In this document: piece after piece, positions 1 through 8,025 of the stretch
Numbering within the stretch: position 1 is the first letter of the stretch
How the letters are laid out: each line of letters starts with the position of its first letter
Assembly: GCA_000337115.1 (NCBI GenBank)
Contig: AOIR01000048.1
Span: 1 to 50,854 of the forward strand
Length of the DNA stretch: 50,854 bases
Reading direction: 5' to 3'
Origin: Natrinema thermotolerans DSM 11552
GTDB taxonomy: Archaea; Halobacteriota; Halobacteria; Halobacteriales; Natrialbaceae
Program-made: the position numbers and the translations under genes
Notes under the pieces: model-generated
The model's database searches: none
What the model saw: the letters and a program-made list of their open reading frames with translations, nothing else
Told to the model about the DNA's origin: nothing

Positions 1-507
1 ATCGAAGGCCAAGCAGCGACGACCGACCACAACCTCGAGCATCGAGTAGGCCAGTACGTGCGTCCTGACCACGATATTGGAGGGATAGAACCGGAAGCCA
101 CCGCAACCGCTTCGAAGTCGGACAACGACTTCAGCGGAGTCTCTGCCGGTATGGAGTCCCCGACGGCCGCGTACATCCCGAGCGCGTACTTCCGACTGGT
201 TGACGGCGTGGCGATCAACCCGGAGGGTGAGCGGATCACCAACGCGAAGTGGGTCATCGCTCAGGACGGCCTCCCGACCGCTGGAGAGGTCGACGACAAC
301 GGAGAGTTCAAGATTAATCTCCTCCGGAACGAGTACGAGAACTTCGCCCTGCTCGTCGAGGCTGAGGACTACAGCGGGCTCGACTACGTCTGGTATCAGT
401 ACCGGCGGACGGTTATCGACTCGACCCGGGCCGAGGTCGTCCTCGTCTTCGAGGAATCGGAGGTAACGAACGGTCTTGATGCCTCTGTCGGGGTAAAGAT
501 GGGATGA
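1..507 (+). CDS. C-terminal part of a structural-like protein, cut by the window edge
   Basis: The reading frame is open from base 1 with no stop, so the gene very likely begins left of the window; a GTG at 58 is the first internal start candidate. Around residues 65-120 (counted from the window edge) lies a segment with the pattern of carboxypeptidase-regulatory-like or Ig-like beta domains: a turn NPEG, then a DDNGEF-type loop, then a strand ending in LLVEAEDY. Such domains are common in surface proteins and in virus tail or spike proteins. The overlapping micro-genes on the other strand next to it favour a virus or integrated-element origin. No catalytic residues, signal peptide or membrane segment are visible in the part present. 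The exact function is unknown. Confidence 0.6.
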   Translation: MEGQAATTDHNLEHRVGQYVRPDHDIGGIEPEATATASKSDNDFSGVSAGMESPTAAYIPSAYFRLVDGVAINPEGERITNAKWVIAQDGLPTAGEVDDNGEFKINLLRNEYENFALLVEAEDYSGLDYVWYQYRRTVIDSTRAEVVLVFEESEVTNGLDASVGVKMG

Positions 508-565
508 TCGAATAGCACTCGAGGACGACCGTACGATCGGTCTCGAAAAGAAGACAGAAGACCGC

Positions 566-1027
566 TTACGCGACTGCTTTCTCTCCCGGCTCGACGGTGT
601 CTTCACCGTCGGTGTAGCGCATCGGTGGCACGATCACCCAGACGTGCTGGTTGCCCGCCCACACCGAGACGTAGCCCTCGCTCTCGAGGGGCTTGATGAT
701 CTCGTCGAGGACGGCGCTCTTGGGCGTGGTGTTGTCGTAGAGCTTGTTCTTGGCCATCTCGAGTTTGACCCGGCGCTTGTCCTTGTGCGGAGCCGACGCC
801 CGCTCGTGGAGGATGCGATACGCCTCGGCGAGTCGTTCGTCGTCGGGTAGCACTGGCTGGGGCGCGTCGAGATCTCCTTTCGCCTCGACTTCCTTCTGGA
901 CCAGCTCGCGAAGCTTCTCGCTTCGGTTCATGTCCTCGCGGTCGGCGATCTCGTCGAGCGTCTCGAGCAGGTCGTCGGGACAGCCGAACGAAACGCGGCT
1001 CGAGGGGTCGTGATCCATCCGGCCCAT
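566..1027 (-). CDS. Ribbon-helix-helix domain protein
   Basis: A 153-residue protein. Residues about 10-45 have the ribbon-helix-helix pattern: a short strand SRVSFGCP, a helix DLLETLDEIADRE, a turn with NRSEKLREL and a second helix. This fold binds DNA as a dimer and is typical of small regulators in haloarchaeal viruses and plasmids. The rest (about 65-140) looks like a winged-helix-type module (AVLDEIIKPLESEGYVSV then a strand rich in W and V), which is inference. The ATG at 1027-1025 overlaps the stop of the upstream small ORF as TGATG, so it is probably translated by coupling and is the last gene of the minus-strand chain starting at 1887. It is a likely autoregulator of that chain. Confidence 0.75.
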   Translation of the reverse strand: MGRMDHDPSSRVSFGCPDDLLETLDEIADREDMNRSEKLRELVQKEVEAKGDLDAPQPVLPDDERLAEAYRILHERASAPHKDKRRVKLEMAKNKLYDNTTPKSAVLDEIIKPLESEGYVSVWAGNQHVWVIVPPMRYTDGEDTVEPGEKAVA

Positions 1028-1152
1028 CAGCGATTCACCCCGATTTGCATATCCCGTGAATACGGGGACGGCGTCGGGATGTGCAGTTCGTATGCAAGGG
1101 GGGTGGGGATGCCTACGGAGGCGGTTATCGCGCGGGTGTGCGTGCGCGTCAT
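1027..1152 (-). CDS. Possible 41-aa protein in the overlapping chain
   Basis: A 41-codon frame that starts with ATG inside the stop of the SWIM gene (ATGA at 1152-1149) and stops with TGATG into the ribbon-helix-helix gene. Both junctions have the exact overlap form seen elsewhere in this chain, which is the main support. The peptide has no recognisable domain and carries an internal echo, IPTPLAY followed by IPTPSPY. It is less acidic than usual for a haloarchaeal protein. It may instead be a spacer with promoter or operator elements for the downstream gene. Function unknown. Confidence 0.35.
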   Translation of the reverse strand: MTRTHTRAITASVGIPTPLAYELHIPTPSPYSRDMQIGVNR

Positions 1153-1580
1153 GCGCGACCCTCCATCTCCCGCTCGTAGTCGCGGGCCCGTTCGATCGCC
1201 CCGTCGTGGGGTTCGCCCTCGAGCGCCTCGTTGGTTGCGTGGTGCATCTTGTGTTCGTCGTCGGGACTGCCGTCGGTCGACGCCACGTCGATCAACTCGA
1301 GGAAGTCGGCCTTGCGAAGCGTGCAGAGATGGGCACAGGGTCCGTCGTGGTACTCCCAGCCTTTGCAGTCGCACCGACCGATGTACTCGCCGTCCTCGAG
1401 ACCGAGCGCGCAGTAGTGGACGCTCTCGCCGTCTCTGAGCGTCACCTTGTAGCCGAACCGCCCGAACGACTCGATCAGCGCCTCGCGTGGGTCCGCTCGA
1501 GCCCACGACTCCGTGTCGCCGTCGCGTTCCTCGAGGAAGTCGATAGACTCCCCGTCAGTGGGTTTCGGGAAGGTACTCAT
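1149..1580 (-). CDS. SWIM zinc-finger protein
   Basis: A 143-residue protein with a clear SWIM zinc-binding signature around residues 68-85: CDCKGWEYHDGPCAHL, that is CxC followed by CxH. SWIM domains bind DNA or protein and occur in archaeal small proteins, often in mobile elements and near recombination genes. The sequence before the finger (about 35-65) forms the beta strands usual for the domain (KVTLRDGESVHYC). The C-terminal third is highly charged and probably helical. Start ATG at 1580 overlaps the stop of the upstream zinc-ribbon gene (ATGA), and its own stop overlaps the next frame. No nuclease or helicase domain is attached, so it is probably an accessory or regulatory protein. Confidence 0.8.
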   Translation of the reverse strand: MSTFPKPTDGESIDFLEERDGDTESWARADPREALIESFGRFGYKVTLRDGESVHYCALGLEDGEYIGRCDCKGWEYHDGPCAHLCTLRKADFLELIDVASTDGSPDDEHKMHHATNEALEGEPHDGAIERARDYEREMEGRA

Positions 1581-1699
1581 CGGCCTCGAGACACCTCCTG
1601 CAGATCGTGTGGGCCATTCTCACAAACGCGACGGGGGAGGCCGCCGGCCGTGGTCTCGGTGATCATCTGACCTCCGCAGTGGGGACAGTATCGGGTCAC
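1577..1699 (-). CDS. 40-aa zinc-ribbon micro-protein
   Basis: A 40-residue protein starting with GTG at 1699. It begins with a zinc knuckle, RYCPHCGGQM, and a second possible ligand set follows about 20 residues later (CENGPH), giving a CxxC plus C/H ribbon. Its GTG overlaps the stop of the upstream gene (GTGA) and its TGA overlaps the SWIM gene's ATG (ATGA), so it lies translationally locked between the two. Small zinc-finger proteins of this size are common in haloarchaea and their viruses and often act as regulators, but the role here is unknown. It is easily missed by gene callers with length cut-offs. Confidence 0.6.
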   Translation of the reverse strand: MTRYCPHCGGQMITETTAGGLPRRVCENGPHDLQEVSRGR

Positions 1700-1887
1700 G
1701 CGCCGACACCTCCGCCGTACTGCGATTGACCATGGCCGAGGATTACAGTTGCCCGCCCGGCGAGTCCACTCGAAATTTGTCTCTTCAGCCCCTTAATTGC
1801 CGAATCCCGGTCCCGAAGGGTATTTTGACGGCTATCGATAACTAGTTCGGACGGATTCAAGACTACCTCGAGGACCGGCGCGGTCAC
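1696..1887 (-). CDS. Small unknown protein, first gene of the overlapping chain
   Basis: A 63-residue protein from GTG at 1887. No known domain is recognised. The middle is basic (NTLRDRDSAIKGLKRQ), which could suit nucleic-acid binding, and the tail is glycine-rich. Its stop overlaps the GTG of the zinc-ribbon gene, which is the main reason to accept it. A short opposite-strand frame (1846-1956) overlaps its 5' end, so one of the two is probably not expressed. Function unknown. Confidence 0.4.
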   Translation of the reverse strand: MTAPVLEVVLNPSELVIDSRQNTLRDRDSAIKGLKRQISSGLAGRATVILGHGQSQYGGGVGA

Positions 1888-1956
1888 GAACGTTTGCGGG
1901 CCGATGTCGTTGGGGCCTTGATGGCGGACTACGAGCAGGATCTCGAGGACACCTAG
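1846..1956 (+). pseudogene. Possible C-terminal remnant of a lost gene
   Basis: A 36-codon stretch with haloarchaeal composition (ends LRADVVGALMADYEQDLEDT) that is open from just after a TAG at 1843-1845 to a TAG at 1954-1956, with no start of its own. It reads like the tail of a longer acidic protein whose front has been lost, which would fit an integrated element that is decaying. It may also be chance coding potential opposite the 63-aa gene. No family is recognised. Confidence 0.2.
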
Positions 1957-2003
1957 CGCCTCCGTTCTCCTACGTAGCGGGTAATAAGCCCGTGATCCCC
2001 GAG

Positions 2004-2340
2004 TTAGTGATTCGGCCGTCGCTCGAGGATGTCGAAGATACCGATCGCTTTGTACTCCTGATTCCGCTGTTTACCGGTCGCCTCGACGAGGACTCCGTCG
2101 GATACTAGCTCTTCGATGGCGTTGTACGCGGTCTGTCGACTGACATCGTACTCGTCTTGGACATCGTTGGCGGTGAAGTACGGCATGTCGAAGACGCCCC
2201 GCGCAAGTCGATGGCTCGTTTTCTGGTGTGGATACCGTTGCTCGTAGTCGCGCCGAAGTTCTATCAGCCGCTGTGTCCGCTCGTACGAGTCCCGTGCCTG
2301 CACCGCGATCCCCTCGAGGAAGAACGCGATCCAACCGCGC
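2004..2340 (-). pseudogene. Fic-family protein, C-terminal fragment
   Basis: About 111 residues matching the C-terminal end of Fic (AMP-transferase-type) proteins: the pattern W-I-A-F-FLEGIAVQA, followed by a helix YERTQRLIELRRDY, then a winged helix (YFTANDVQDEYDVSRQTAYNAIEEL with a wing to ILERR). The catalytic HPFxxGNGR motif and the whole N-terminal half are absent; full-length relatives have roughly 370 residues. The recognisable sequence begins right at the stop codon of the neighbouring methylase gene (2341), and the open frame upstream of that point is only the shadow of the methylase gene. This marks a recombination or deletion junction. Without the Fic core it cannot modify targets; the winged helix might still fold. 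Confidence 0.75.
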
Positions 2341-5300
2341 TCACTCGTCCCCGAACTCGCGTCGTACGGTCTCGCGTTCGGTCGCCGAGAGGCCGTACAA
2401 CGTACTGACTCGCTCGTCGATCCGTCGGTCGAGCGCCTCGAGTCGTGCGTCCAACGCCGCCACACGCTCCCGTGCCTCACGATAGGCCGCGAGTCCGTCG
2501 GCGACGTCCTCGAGTCGGGGCAGGGCCAGCGACTCGAGTCGGTCGAGCGGGGAGATCGTCTTCGTCGCGTCGCGTCTGCAACCCGCGGCCCCGTCGCCCG
2601 CCGAGACCGCGTGGGGGACGAACGCCGCGAGCAGCGCCGCCCGGTCGTCGTCGGGATCGGTGACCTCGAGTGCAGGGATGGGGTCGGTTTCAGCGTACCC
2701 CCAGCGGTCGGTATCGACGGCAGCGTCGTCGGGCTTGTACCGGACGGTCGCCGAGAGTCGGAACGTCGTGCCGTCGTCGACGGCGACGGAGCCGAGTTTC
2801 AGGGTCGGACGATCGGTCGTCGTCGCCACGAGGGGCGTCGTCGCTACGCCGTCAGCTCGACGGACGATGGGGAGATCGTCGACCGACGGACCATCTCGGT
2901 AGTCGCCGAGGTAGTCGGGAAGCGCCAGCGAGAGGGTGGATCGCTCGGCGGTCAGCGAGCGCCGTTCGTCGACGGCTGCGACGAGTTCCGGATCGGGAGC
3001 GTCGGCCATCGGAACGGGCAACGACTCGACGGTGGACTGGTTGAGCTGGGGGAAGACGGCACGATAGGCGGCGTGTTTGTAGTGGTGATAGAAGGCGAGT
3101 ACCGACGAGTGCAAGACACCGAGCAGGTGTTTCAGTTCGGCCGCCGATCCCGACTCGAGACGGACGTTGTATACCGACTTGATCGTCACGAGGTCGTCGG
3201 CGTCGTAGGCGGCGACGAGGGCGTCGCCGGTCTGTCGGAGGAGGAGTTTTGGGCTCTCGTACTGTCGCTCGGCTTTCGCCACGTCGGTCGGGTCGACGTA
3301 TCGGAGTTCGTCCGCGTCGAGTCCGTACCGGCGGATCGCCGCGCCAGGCGCGATCGGTCGGCGGTCGGTCTCCGGGCTGTCGGCGAGGGAATCGGCGCGC
3401 TTGCCGATCTCCTCGCCGCGGGAGATGTCGATAAACGAACCCAGAGCCGGCCGTTCCTCGAGCGTCGACAGCACGCGTCGCGTCTCGGCGTCCAGATAGA
3501 TGCGAAACCGGGCGGCGTCCTGAGACTCGAAGACCGAGGCGGGGATCGATTTGTAGGACAGCGCGTCGAGGTCACCGACGTCGGTCGTATCGGCACAGTC
3601 GACCGTGACGTCGCCGTCGCTGGAGGTATCGCCGCCGCTGACGACGATCGTCGCGCCCGTTTCGACGCCGTCGAACGCCGCGCCGACGCGGACGATCGTC
3701 GACGGCGGGGCGTTCGTCAGGAGAAACGCCCTGAGTGGCGCGTTGCCCTCGCGGGTGAGGATCGAGTCGGGGACGACGAATCCGACGCGCCCGTCCGTCG
3801 ACAGGCGGACCGCCCGCTCGTAGCAGGCGACGTAGAGGTCGAACTGGTTCTCGGTCGTGACGAACGCGTCCGCGAGGTACGAGCGGAGCGCGGGCTCGAG
3901 CGACGCGCTGATGTCGGCCCGGCCCGCGGTCGCGACCCAGGGCGGGTTGCCGACGACCGCGTCGAAGCCGCCCGCTTCGAGCGGGCGGCCGGCCGGGTCG
4001 TAGAACCGTTCGGGAAACGCCAGCCGCCAGTGGAGGAAGCCGTTGGCCGCGGCTGCCCGCTGTGCGGCGGTGAACCAGTCGGTCCGCGCGAGGTGATCCC
4101 ACGCTTCGTCCCCGTCGCCGTCGAGCGCGGCCAGCAGCCGATCGACCGCGTCGTCGGGGGCCGACTCGAGGCCGAACGCGCGGGCGGTCCGAACGTTCGC
4201 GACCGCCTCGAGTCGCCGGCAGTGGGGATCGCGTTCAAACGAGCGGACGCCGGCCGCCAGTTCCGCGGGAGCGGCTGGCGGGTCGGCCTCGAGGGCAATG
4301 CGATCCCGAACGGGAGACGGGAGGTCGACGGATGCCTCGGTCCAATCGATCGGATCGTCCCGTCCCGTCACCGTCGTTCCGAGCGGGTCGCGGTCGCTGC
4401 CGACCAATGCGTTCCCGGCCCGGAAATGGCCACTGATGGCCACGGGCGGCCGGTCGGCGGTCAGCGTCCGGAGCCGGAGCGATGCGATCGCCAGTTCTAC
4501 CGCGAGTGGACGGCGGTCGACCCCGTAGACGCAGTGCTGGACGACCCGTCGGCGGGCCCAGTCGGCGTCGCGCTCGGAGGCGAGGGACTCGAGTCCCCGC
4601 TCGCGGGCCTGTCGTTCCTGTGCGGCGACCAGGTCCCGGGTGAGCGCGTCGACGACCGTGGTCAGGAAGCGGCCGCTGCCCATCGCGGGGTCGAGGACGG
4701 CGAGATCGAACACGCGGTCGGCGACCCGTTCCGCGAACGGGGCGTTCGTCTCGGGATCGTGGTCGGCGAGGTCGGCGCGGATCTCGGACAGAAGCGGCCC
4801 GACGATCCGATCGACGATGTACTCGACCATGGATGGGGGCGTGTAGTACGAGCCCGATGTCTTCCGGTGACTCCCGTCGGCGGCGAGATACGGCTTCCCC
4901 CGGTCGACGGCGACGGGGCCCCCGTCGGCCGGGACGTACTCGCCGTCGGCGGTCGCGAGCGGTTCGTCGGCGACCTCGAGGCGCGCCTCGAGCAACCGTT
5001 CGTAAACGCGTCCGAGGTCGCGGACGTCGAGCGACGTGGGGACGAACACGAGCCGTCCGTCCCCGTCCCGTCGGGCGAGCAATTCGAGCGCGTGCGACAG
5101 GCTGTCGTCGCCGACGCCGTGCGCGGCGAGAAAGCGCAATGCGGGGCTCGAGCGCTCGTCGACGGACCGACTGCTGGAGACGCCGGCAGATCGTTCGAGC
5201 CGATCCTCGAGGCGCGCCCAAGCGTCGGTCCCGTCGACATCGTCAGACTCGTTTGACTCGTCGGAGCCGAGCGCGATCGAGCGCATGCACGACCGCAGGC

Positions 5301-6249
5301 CGCCGCCGTCGGACCGGTCGGTCGCGCTCGAGCGCGTCCGTTCCCGCTCGACCACCGCGCCGATCAGGGGCCGATAGACGGCGGTGAGGGAGGCCTCGAA
5401 GAGGAGGTCGCGGTCGCTCTCGTCGAGCGTGTCCCGCTCGAGGTCGGTAGCGGACGACGCGAGGAAGCCGTCGGCGACAACGGCGACGGCCTCGGCGACG
5501 TCCGATCGGAGGTCGTCACGGAGCGTCTGCGCGTGGGCGGCCGACCGTTCGGCGGCGCGATCGAGGACGCAGTCGCCCTCGGCGTTCGGGCGAAGGGCAG
5601 CGCCGCGAAAGAAGTAGTAGACGTACCTGAACGCTTCGTGATCGTCGGCCTCGAGGATCGCGGGAAGGTCGACTTCGTAGTACGAATCCAGCCGGCCGCT
5701 GGTCGAGGCGTCGTAGAGCCGCCACCGCCGGCCGTTCGTCAGGATGCCCCAGCGAACGTCGTTCTCCTGTACGGCGACGTGGAGCCTGTGACTGGGGTTC
5801 TCGGCGGGTCGATCGTCCCCCGCGGCCCCGCGTTCGTCGAGGTCTCGGCCCCACGACCTGACGTCGGCGATCGCGACGGCCGCGTCCGGGACCTCGCTCG
5901 CGGCCGCGTCCGAATCGTCACGATCTGGACGGTCGGTTCGTGCCGTGCGGTCGGCGCCGGCGTCGCCCGCCAGAACCGCGTAATCCGGCCGACTTCTCGG
6001 TGGCCCGGTCGACTCGACCGGGACGACCGACAGTCCAAGAGTCCGGAACGCCGGGCGAACGAATCGCTCCTCGATAGCGTCGGTCGCCGCCGAGTCACGG
6101 ACCCGCCCCCAACAGCGGCGCAGTTCGGCGAACGTCTCGCGGCAGTCGGCGTCGTCGATCGCGGCCCACTCGTCGGTCTCCGGGAGCCGCCGCTCGAGGA
6201 AGGCGCTCGAGAACGGGCCGTGAACGGCGCGAACGTGTGGCGACTGCAT
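2341..6249 (-). CDS. Very large Eco57I/type IIG-like DNA methylase with nuclease-like N-terminus
   Basis: About 1302 residues. The N-terminal ~250 residues have the layout of a type IIG nuclease domain: RPDYAVL, then VAIADVRSWGRDLD, then WGILTNGRRWRLYD and YYEVDLPAI. The centre holds an N6-adenine methylase with motif I (LDPAMGSGRFL) and catalytic motif IV (GNPPWVA). The C-terminal ~400 residues look like a TaqI-C-type target-recognition region ending in a coiled coil. Enzymes of this kind methylate DNA and may cleave it in one chain. The PD-(D/E)xK lysine appears replaced by arginine (DVRS), so cleavage is uncertain. Start ATG at 6249 is preferred; an upstream ATG at 6408 overlaps the SDR stop as ATGA, but the added 53 residues are Arg/Pro/Gly-rich and unlike haloarchaeal protein. 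No separate specificity or restriction gene is adjacent. BREX PglX is a more distant alternative. Confidence 0.85.
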   Translation of the reverse strand: MQSPHVRAVHGPFSSAFLERRLPETDEWAAIDDADCRETFAELRRCWGRVRDSAATDAIEERFVRPAFRTLGLSVVPVESTGPPRSRPDYAVLAGDAGADRTARTDRPDRDDSDAAASEVPDAAVAIADVRSWGRDLDERGAAGDDRPAENPSHRLHVAVQENDVRWGILTNGRRWRLYDASTSGRLDSYYEVDLPAILEADDHEAFRYVYYFFRGAALRPNAEGDCVLDRAAERSAAHAQTLRDDLRSDVAEAVAVVADGFLASSATDLERDTLDESDRDLLFEASLTAVYRPLIGAVVERERTRSSATDRSDGGGLRSCMRSIALGSDESNESDDVDGTDAWARLEDRLERSAGVSSSRSVDERSSPALRFLAAHGVGDDSLSHALELLARRDGDGRLVFVPTSLDVRDLGRVYERLLEARLEVADEPLATADGEYVPADGGPVAVDRGKPYLAADGSHRKTSGSYYTPPSMVEYIVDRIVGPLLSEIRADLADHDPETNAPFAERVADRVFDLAVLDPAMGSGRFLTTVVDALTRDLVAAQERQARERGLESLASERDADWARRRVVQHCVYGVDRRPLAVELAIASLRLRTLTADRPPVAISGHFRAGNALVGSDRDPLGTTVTGRDDPIDWTEASVDLPSPVRDRIALEADPPAAPAELAAGVRSFERDPHCRRLEAVANVRTARAFGLESAPDDAVDRLLAALDGDGDEAWDHLARTDWFTAAQRAAAANGFLHWRLAFPERFYDPAGRPLEAGGFDAVVGNPPWVATAGRADISASLEPALRSYLADAFVTTENQFDLYVACYERAVRLSTDGRVGFVVPDSILTREGNAPLRAFLLTNAPPSTIVRVGAAFDGVETGATIVVSGGDTSSDGDVTVDCADTTDVGDLDALSYKSIPASVFESQDAARFRIYLDAETRRVLSTLEERPALGSFIDISRGEEIGKRADSLADSPETDRRPIAPGAAIRRYGLDADELRYVDPTDVAKAERQYESPKLLLRQTGDALVAAYDADDLVTIKSVYNVRLESGSAAELKHLLGVLHSSVLAFYHHYKHAAYRAVFPQLNQSTVESLPVPMADAPDPELVAAVDERRSLTAERSTLSLALPDYLGDYRDGPSVDDLPIVRRADGVATTPLVATTTDRPTLKLGSVAVDDGTTFRLSATVRYKPDDAAVDTDRWGYAETDPIPALEVTDPDDDRAALLAAFVPHAVSAGDGAAGCRRDATKTISPLDRLESLALPRLEDVADGLAAYREARERVAALDARLEALDRRIDERVSTLYGLSATERETVRREFGDE

Positions 6250-6404
6250 GGCTGTGTGGACAGCTCGCGGGCCGGGCGGGCCGGCGGGACGCGAGGAGCC
6301 GATAGCGATCGGGCGGCTCCGGTGCTGTGTCCCTTCCCAAGTCAGGCCCGCGACACATAGGTTTTCCTCAGTCTCTGACGATTCGAGACGACGACCCGGC
6401 CGCG

Positions 6405-7403
6405 TCATCGATCACCGCGCGGATACCGATCCGACGCGGCGGCGGGCGTCCGGCGCTCGAGCAAGTCCAGCACGGGTTCGCTCGCGGCGAGGCGGATCCC
6501 GAGTCGAGTGAGTCGGTCCCGGATCGTCGCGGGGACGAGGGTGCCGTACAGCGAGCCCAGCAGCGGGACCGGTCCGACGCGGTAGTGCGTGTCGGGAGTT
6601 CGAGCGGTCGTGGCCTCTCGGACCGTCTCGGCGACCCGCTCGGGCTCGTTGACGAACGGCCCGCCGCCTTCGACGGCTCGGAGCCGCTCGAGGACCCGAT
6701 AGAGGTCGGTGTTCCCGTCCGATCCGACGACGGTCACGTTCCTGCGCGCCGCGGTCGTGGGGTCGCGATCGGGGGTCGCCCCGTCGGCGCCGGGTCGCGG
6801 CGACTCCGCGCTCGCGGCCGCGTCCTCGACGGCCGCCAGCGCGCGGTCGTAGAACGGCGTCGCGACGATCCCCGGCTGGACGACGACGACCGCGATCTCG
6901 GTCTCCGACAACTCCTGTCGAAGCGCGTCGCTGAGACTCGCCAGCGCCCACTTCGAGGCCGTGTAACCGCCGATGCCCGCCAGTGCGAGCCGGTCCGCGG
7001 CGCTGGTCACGTTCACGATCCGGCCGCGACCCCGCTCGCGCATGCCCGGCAACACCGCGCGGATCAGTCGGTGGGGCCCGAAACAGTGGACCGCGAACTG
7101 GCGCTCGAGCAGGCGCGTCGGCACGTCCTCGACGGGCCCGAACTGCCCGTAGCCCGCGTTGTTGACCAAACAGTCGACGCCGCCGGCCTCCTCGCGGATC
7201 CGCGAGACGACGCGCTTGGGCGCCTCGGGCTCGGTGAGATCGAGCGCCGCGATGTCGGCCCCGCGGTCCGCCAGTCGCTCGAGGCCCGGCCGGTCGCGAT
7301 CGCGGGCGGTCGCGTAGACGCGCCACCCCTCGTCCAGCAGGGCGCGGGCGGTTTCGTAGCCGATCCCGGACGAACAGCCGGTCACGAGTGCGGTCGATGG
7401 CAT
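6405..7403 (-). CDS. Short-chain dehydrogenase/reductase
   Basis: A 332-residue classical SDR. The Rossmann motif TGCSSGIG is near residue 8, NNAG near 88, and the catalytic Ser plus YxxxK appear as VTSAADR and YTASK near 133-151. The family reduces or oxidises carbonyl or alcohol groups with NAD(P)(H); the substrate cannot be read from sequence. It is about 80 residues longer than the usual 250 because of a disordered acidic/Arg insert near 193-215 and an extended C-terminal helix region, similar to retinol-dehydrogenase-like haloarchaeal SDRs. A start at 7403 (ATG) gives the normal N-terminus. It is upstream of the methylase on the same strand, but a functional link is unlikely. Confidence 0.88.
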   Translation of the reverse strand: MPSTALVTGCSSGIGYETARALLDEGWRVYATARDRDRPGLERLADRGADIAALDLTEPEAPKRVVSRIREEAGGVDCLVNNAGYGQFGPVEDVPTRLLERQFAVHCFGPHRLIRAVLPGMRERGRGRIVNVTSAADRLALAGIGGYTASKWALASLSDALRQELSETEIAVVVVQPGIVATPFYDRALAAVEDAAASAESPRPGADGATPDRDPTTAARRNVTVVGSDGNTDLYRVLERLRAVEGGGPFVNEPERVAETVREATTARTPDTHYRVGPVPLLGSLYGTLVPATIRDRLTRLGIRLAASEPVLDLLERRTPAAASDRYPRGDR

Positions 7404-7495
7404 GCGAGCGCCTACGACGGCCCGAAAGAAGGGGTTCCGCGTCGTCCGATCGAACGGACCGTCGCGGGAACCGACGGGTCCGGGCGTAGCGGGCG

Positions 7496-7960
7496 TTACC
7501 GGCCCGGCGGACCGGCGCCGTCGGGCGGACCGCGGTCACCACCGGGTGGTCCGGACCAGTCCGGTGGGCCACGCTCGGTGCCGTCGGGCGGTCCCCGACC
7601 GTCGCCGGCCGGCGGCCCGCGGTCGTCCTCCGGTGGTCCGCGGTCGTCGTCAGTCGGCGCTTCGGGGTCGCCCTCGGCCGCTCGATCCCGATCCGCCATG
7701 CCGGGCTCGTCCCCCTCGCCGGTCGTGTCGACGCGTTCGAGCGGCCGATCGGCCCGGTGGCCGGCCGCCGTCTCGTTCGCATCGGTCGCGTTCCCGACGG
7801 CCGCCGACAGTTCGTCGGTCGAACCCCCGCCGCTCGTCGGCCCCGCCGGCTGCAGGCTCGGTGCCAGTGCGAGAGCGGTCACGGCGACCGCGAGCAGGAC
7901 GACGGCGACGGTTCCGAGCAGCGTCGCCGTCGAGGGCCGGTCGACTCGAGGCTGCGGCAT
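7496..7960 (-). CDS. Membrane-anchored protein with GPP-rich tail
   Basis: A 154-residue protein. Residues about 12-34 form one hydrophobic membrane segment or signal anchor; the next 70 are acidic with N-glycosylation sequons (GNAT, ANET). The last ~50 residues are a repeat of the type RGPP spaced by 4-6 mostly acidic residues, six to seven times, ending GAGPPGR. This resembles collagen-like or polyproline-II stretches and is probably extended on the outer cell face. No enzyme domain is present. The repeat is also present as DNA direct repeats (positions about 7500-7645). Such tracts tend to vary in copy number. Function unknown; adhesion or spacing in the cell envelope is inference. Confidence 0.65.
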   Translation of the reverse strand: MPQPRVDRPSTATLLGTVAVVLLAVAVTALALAPSLQPAGPTSGGGSTDELSAAVGNATDANETAAGHRADRPLERVDTTGEGDEPGMADRDRAAEGDPEAPTDDDRGPPEDDRGPPAGDGRGPPDGTERGPPDWSGPPGGDRGPPDGAGPPGR

Positions 7961-8025
7961 TCGGTTCGTCGGTAGGTTCGCTCACCGCTTTGTTACGCGC
8001 AGCCAACACCGCTGCTCGAGGGGGC

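Noticed and set aside
1..2340. Call as a complete provirus
   Set aside because: No integrase, capsid, terminase or attachment repeat is visible; only the end of a structural-like protein and small regulators. It remains a probable remnant or the edge of an element lying to the left.
2611..5256. An 881-codon open frame on the plus strand
   Set aside because: It is the antisense shadow of the Eco57I-like methylase in high-GC DNA; its protein is Arg/Val/Gly-rich, has no domain and is unlike haloarchaeal acidic proteins.
6250..6408. N-terminal extension of the methylase to an ATG overlapping the SDR stop (ATGA)
   Set aside because: The overlap is tempting, but the added 53 residues are Arg/Pro/Gly-rich and homology-like sequence begins only after the ATG at 6249. 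Kept as an alternative only.
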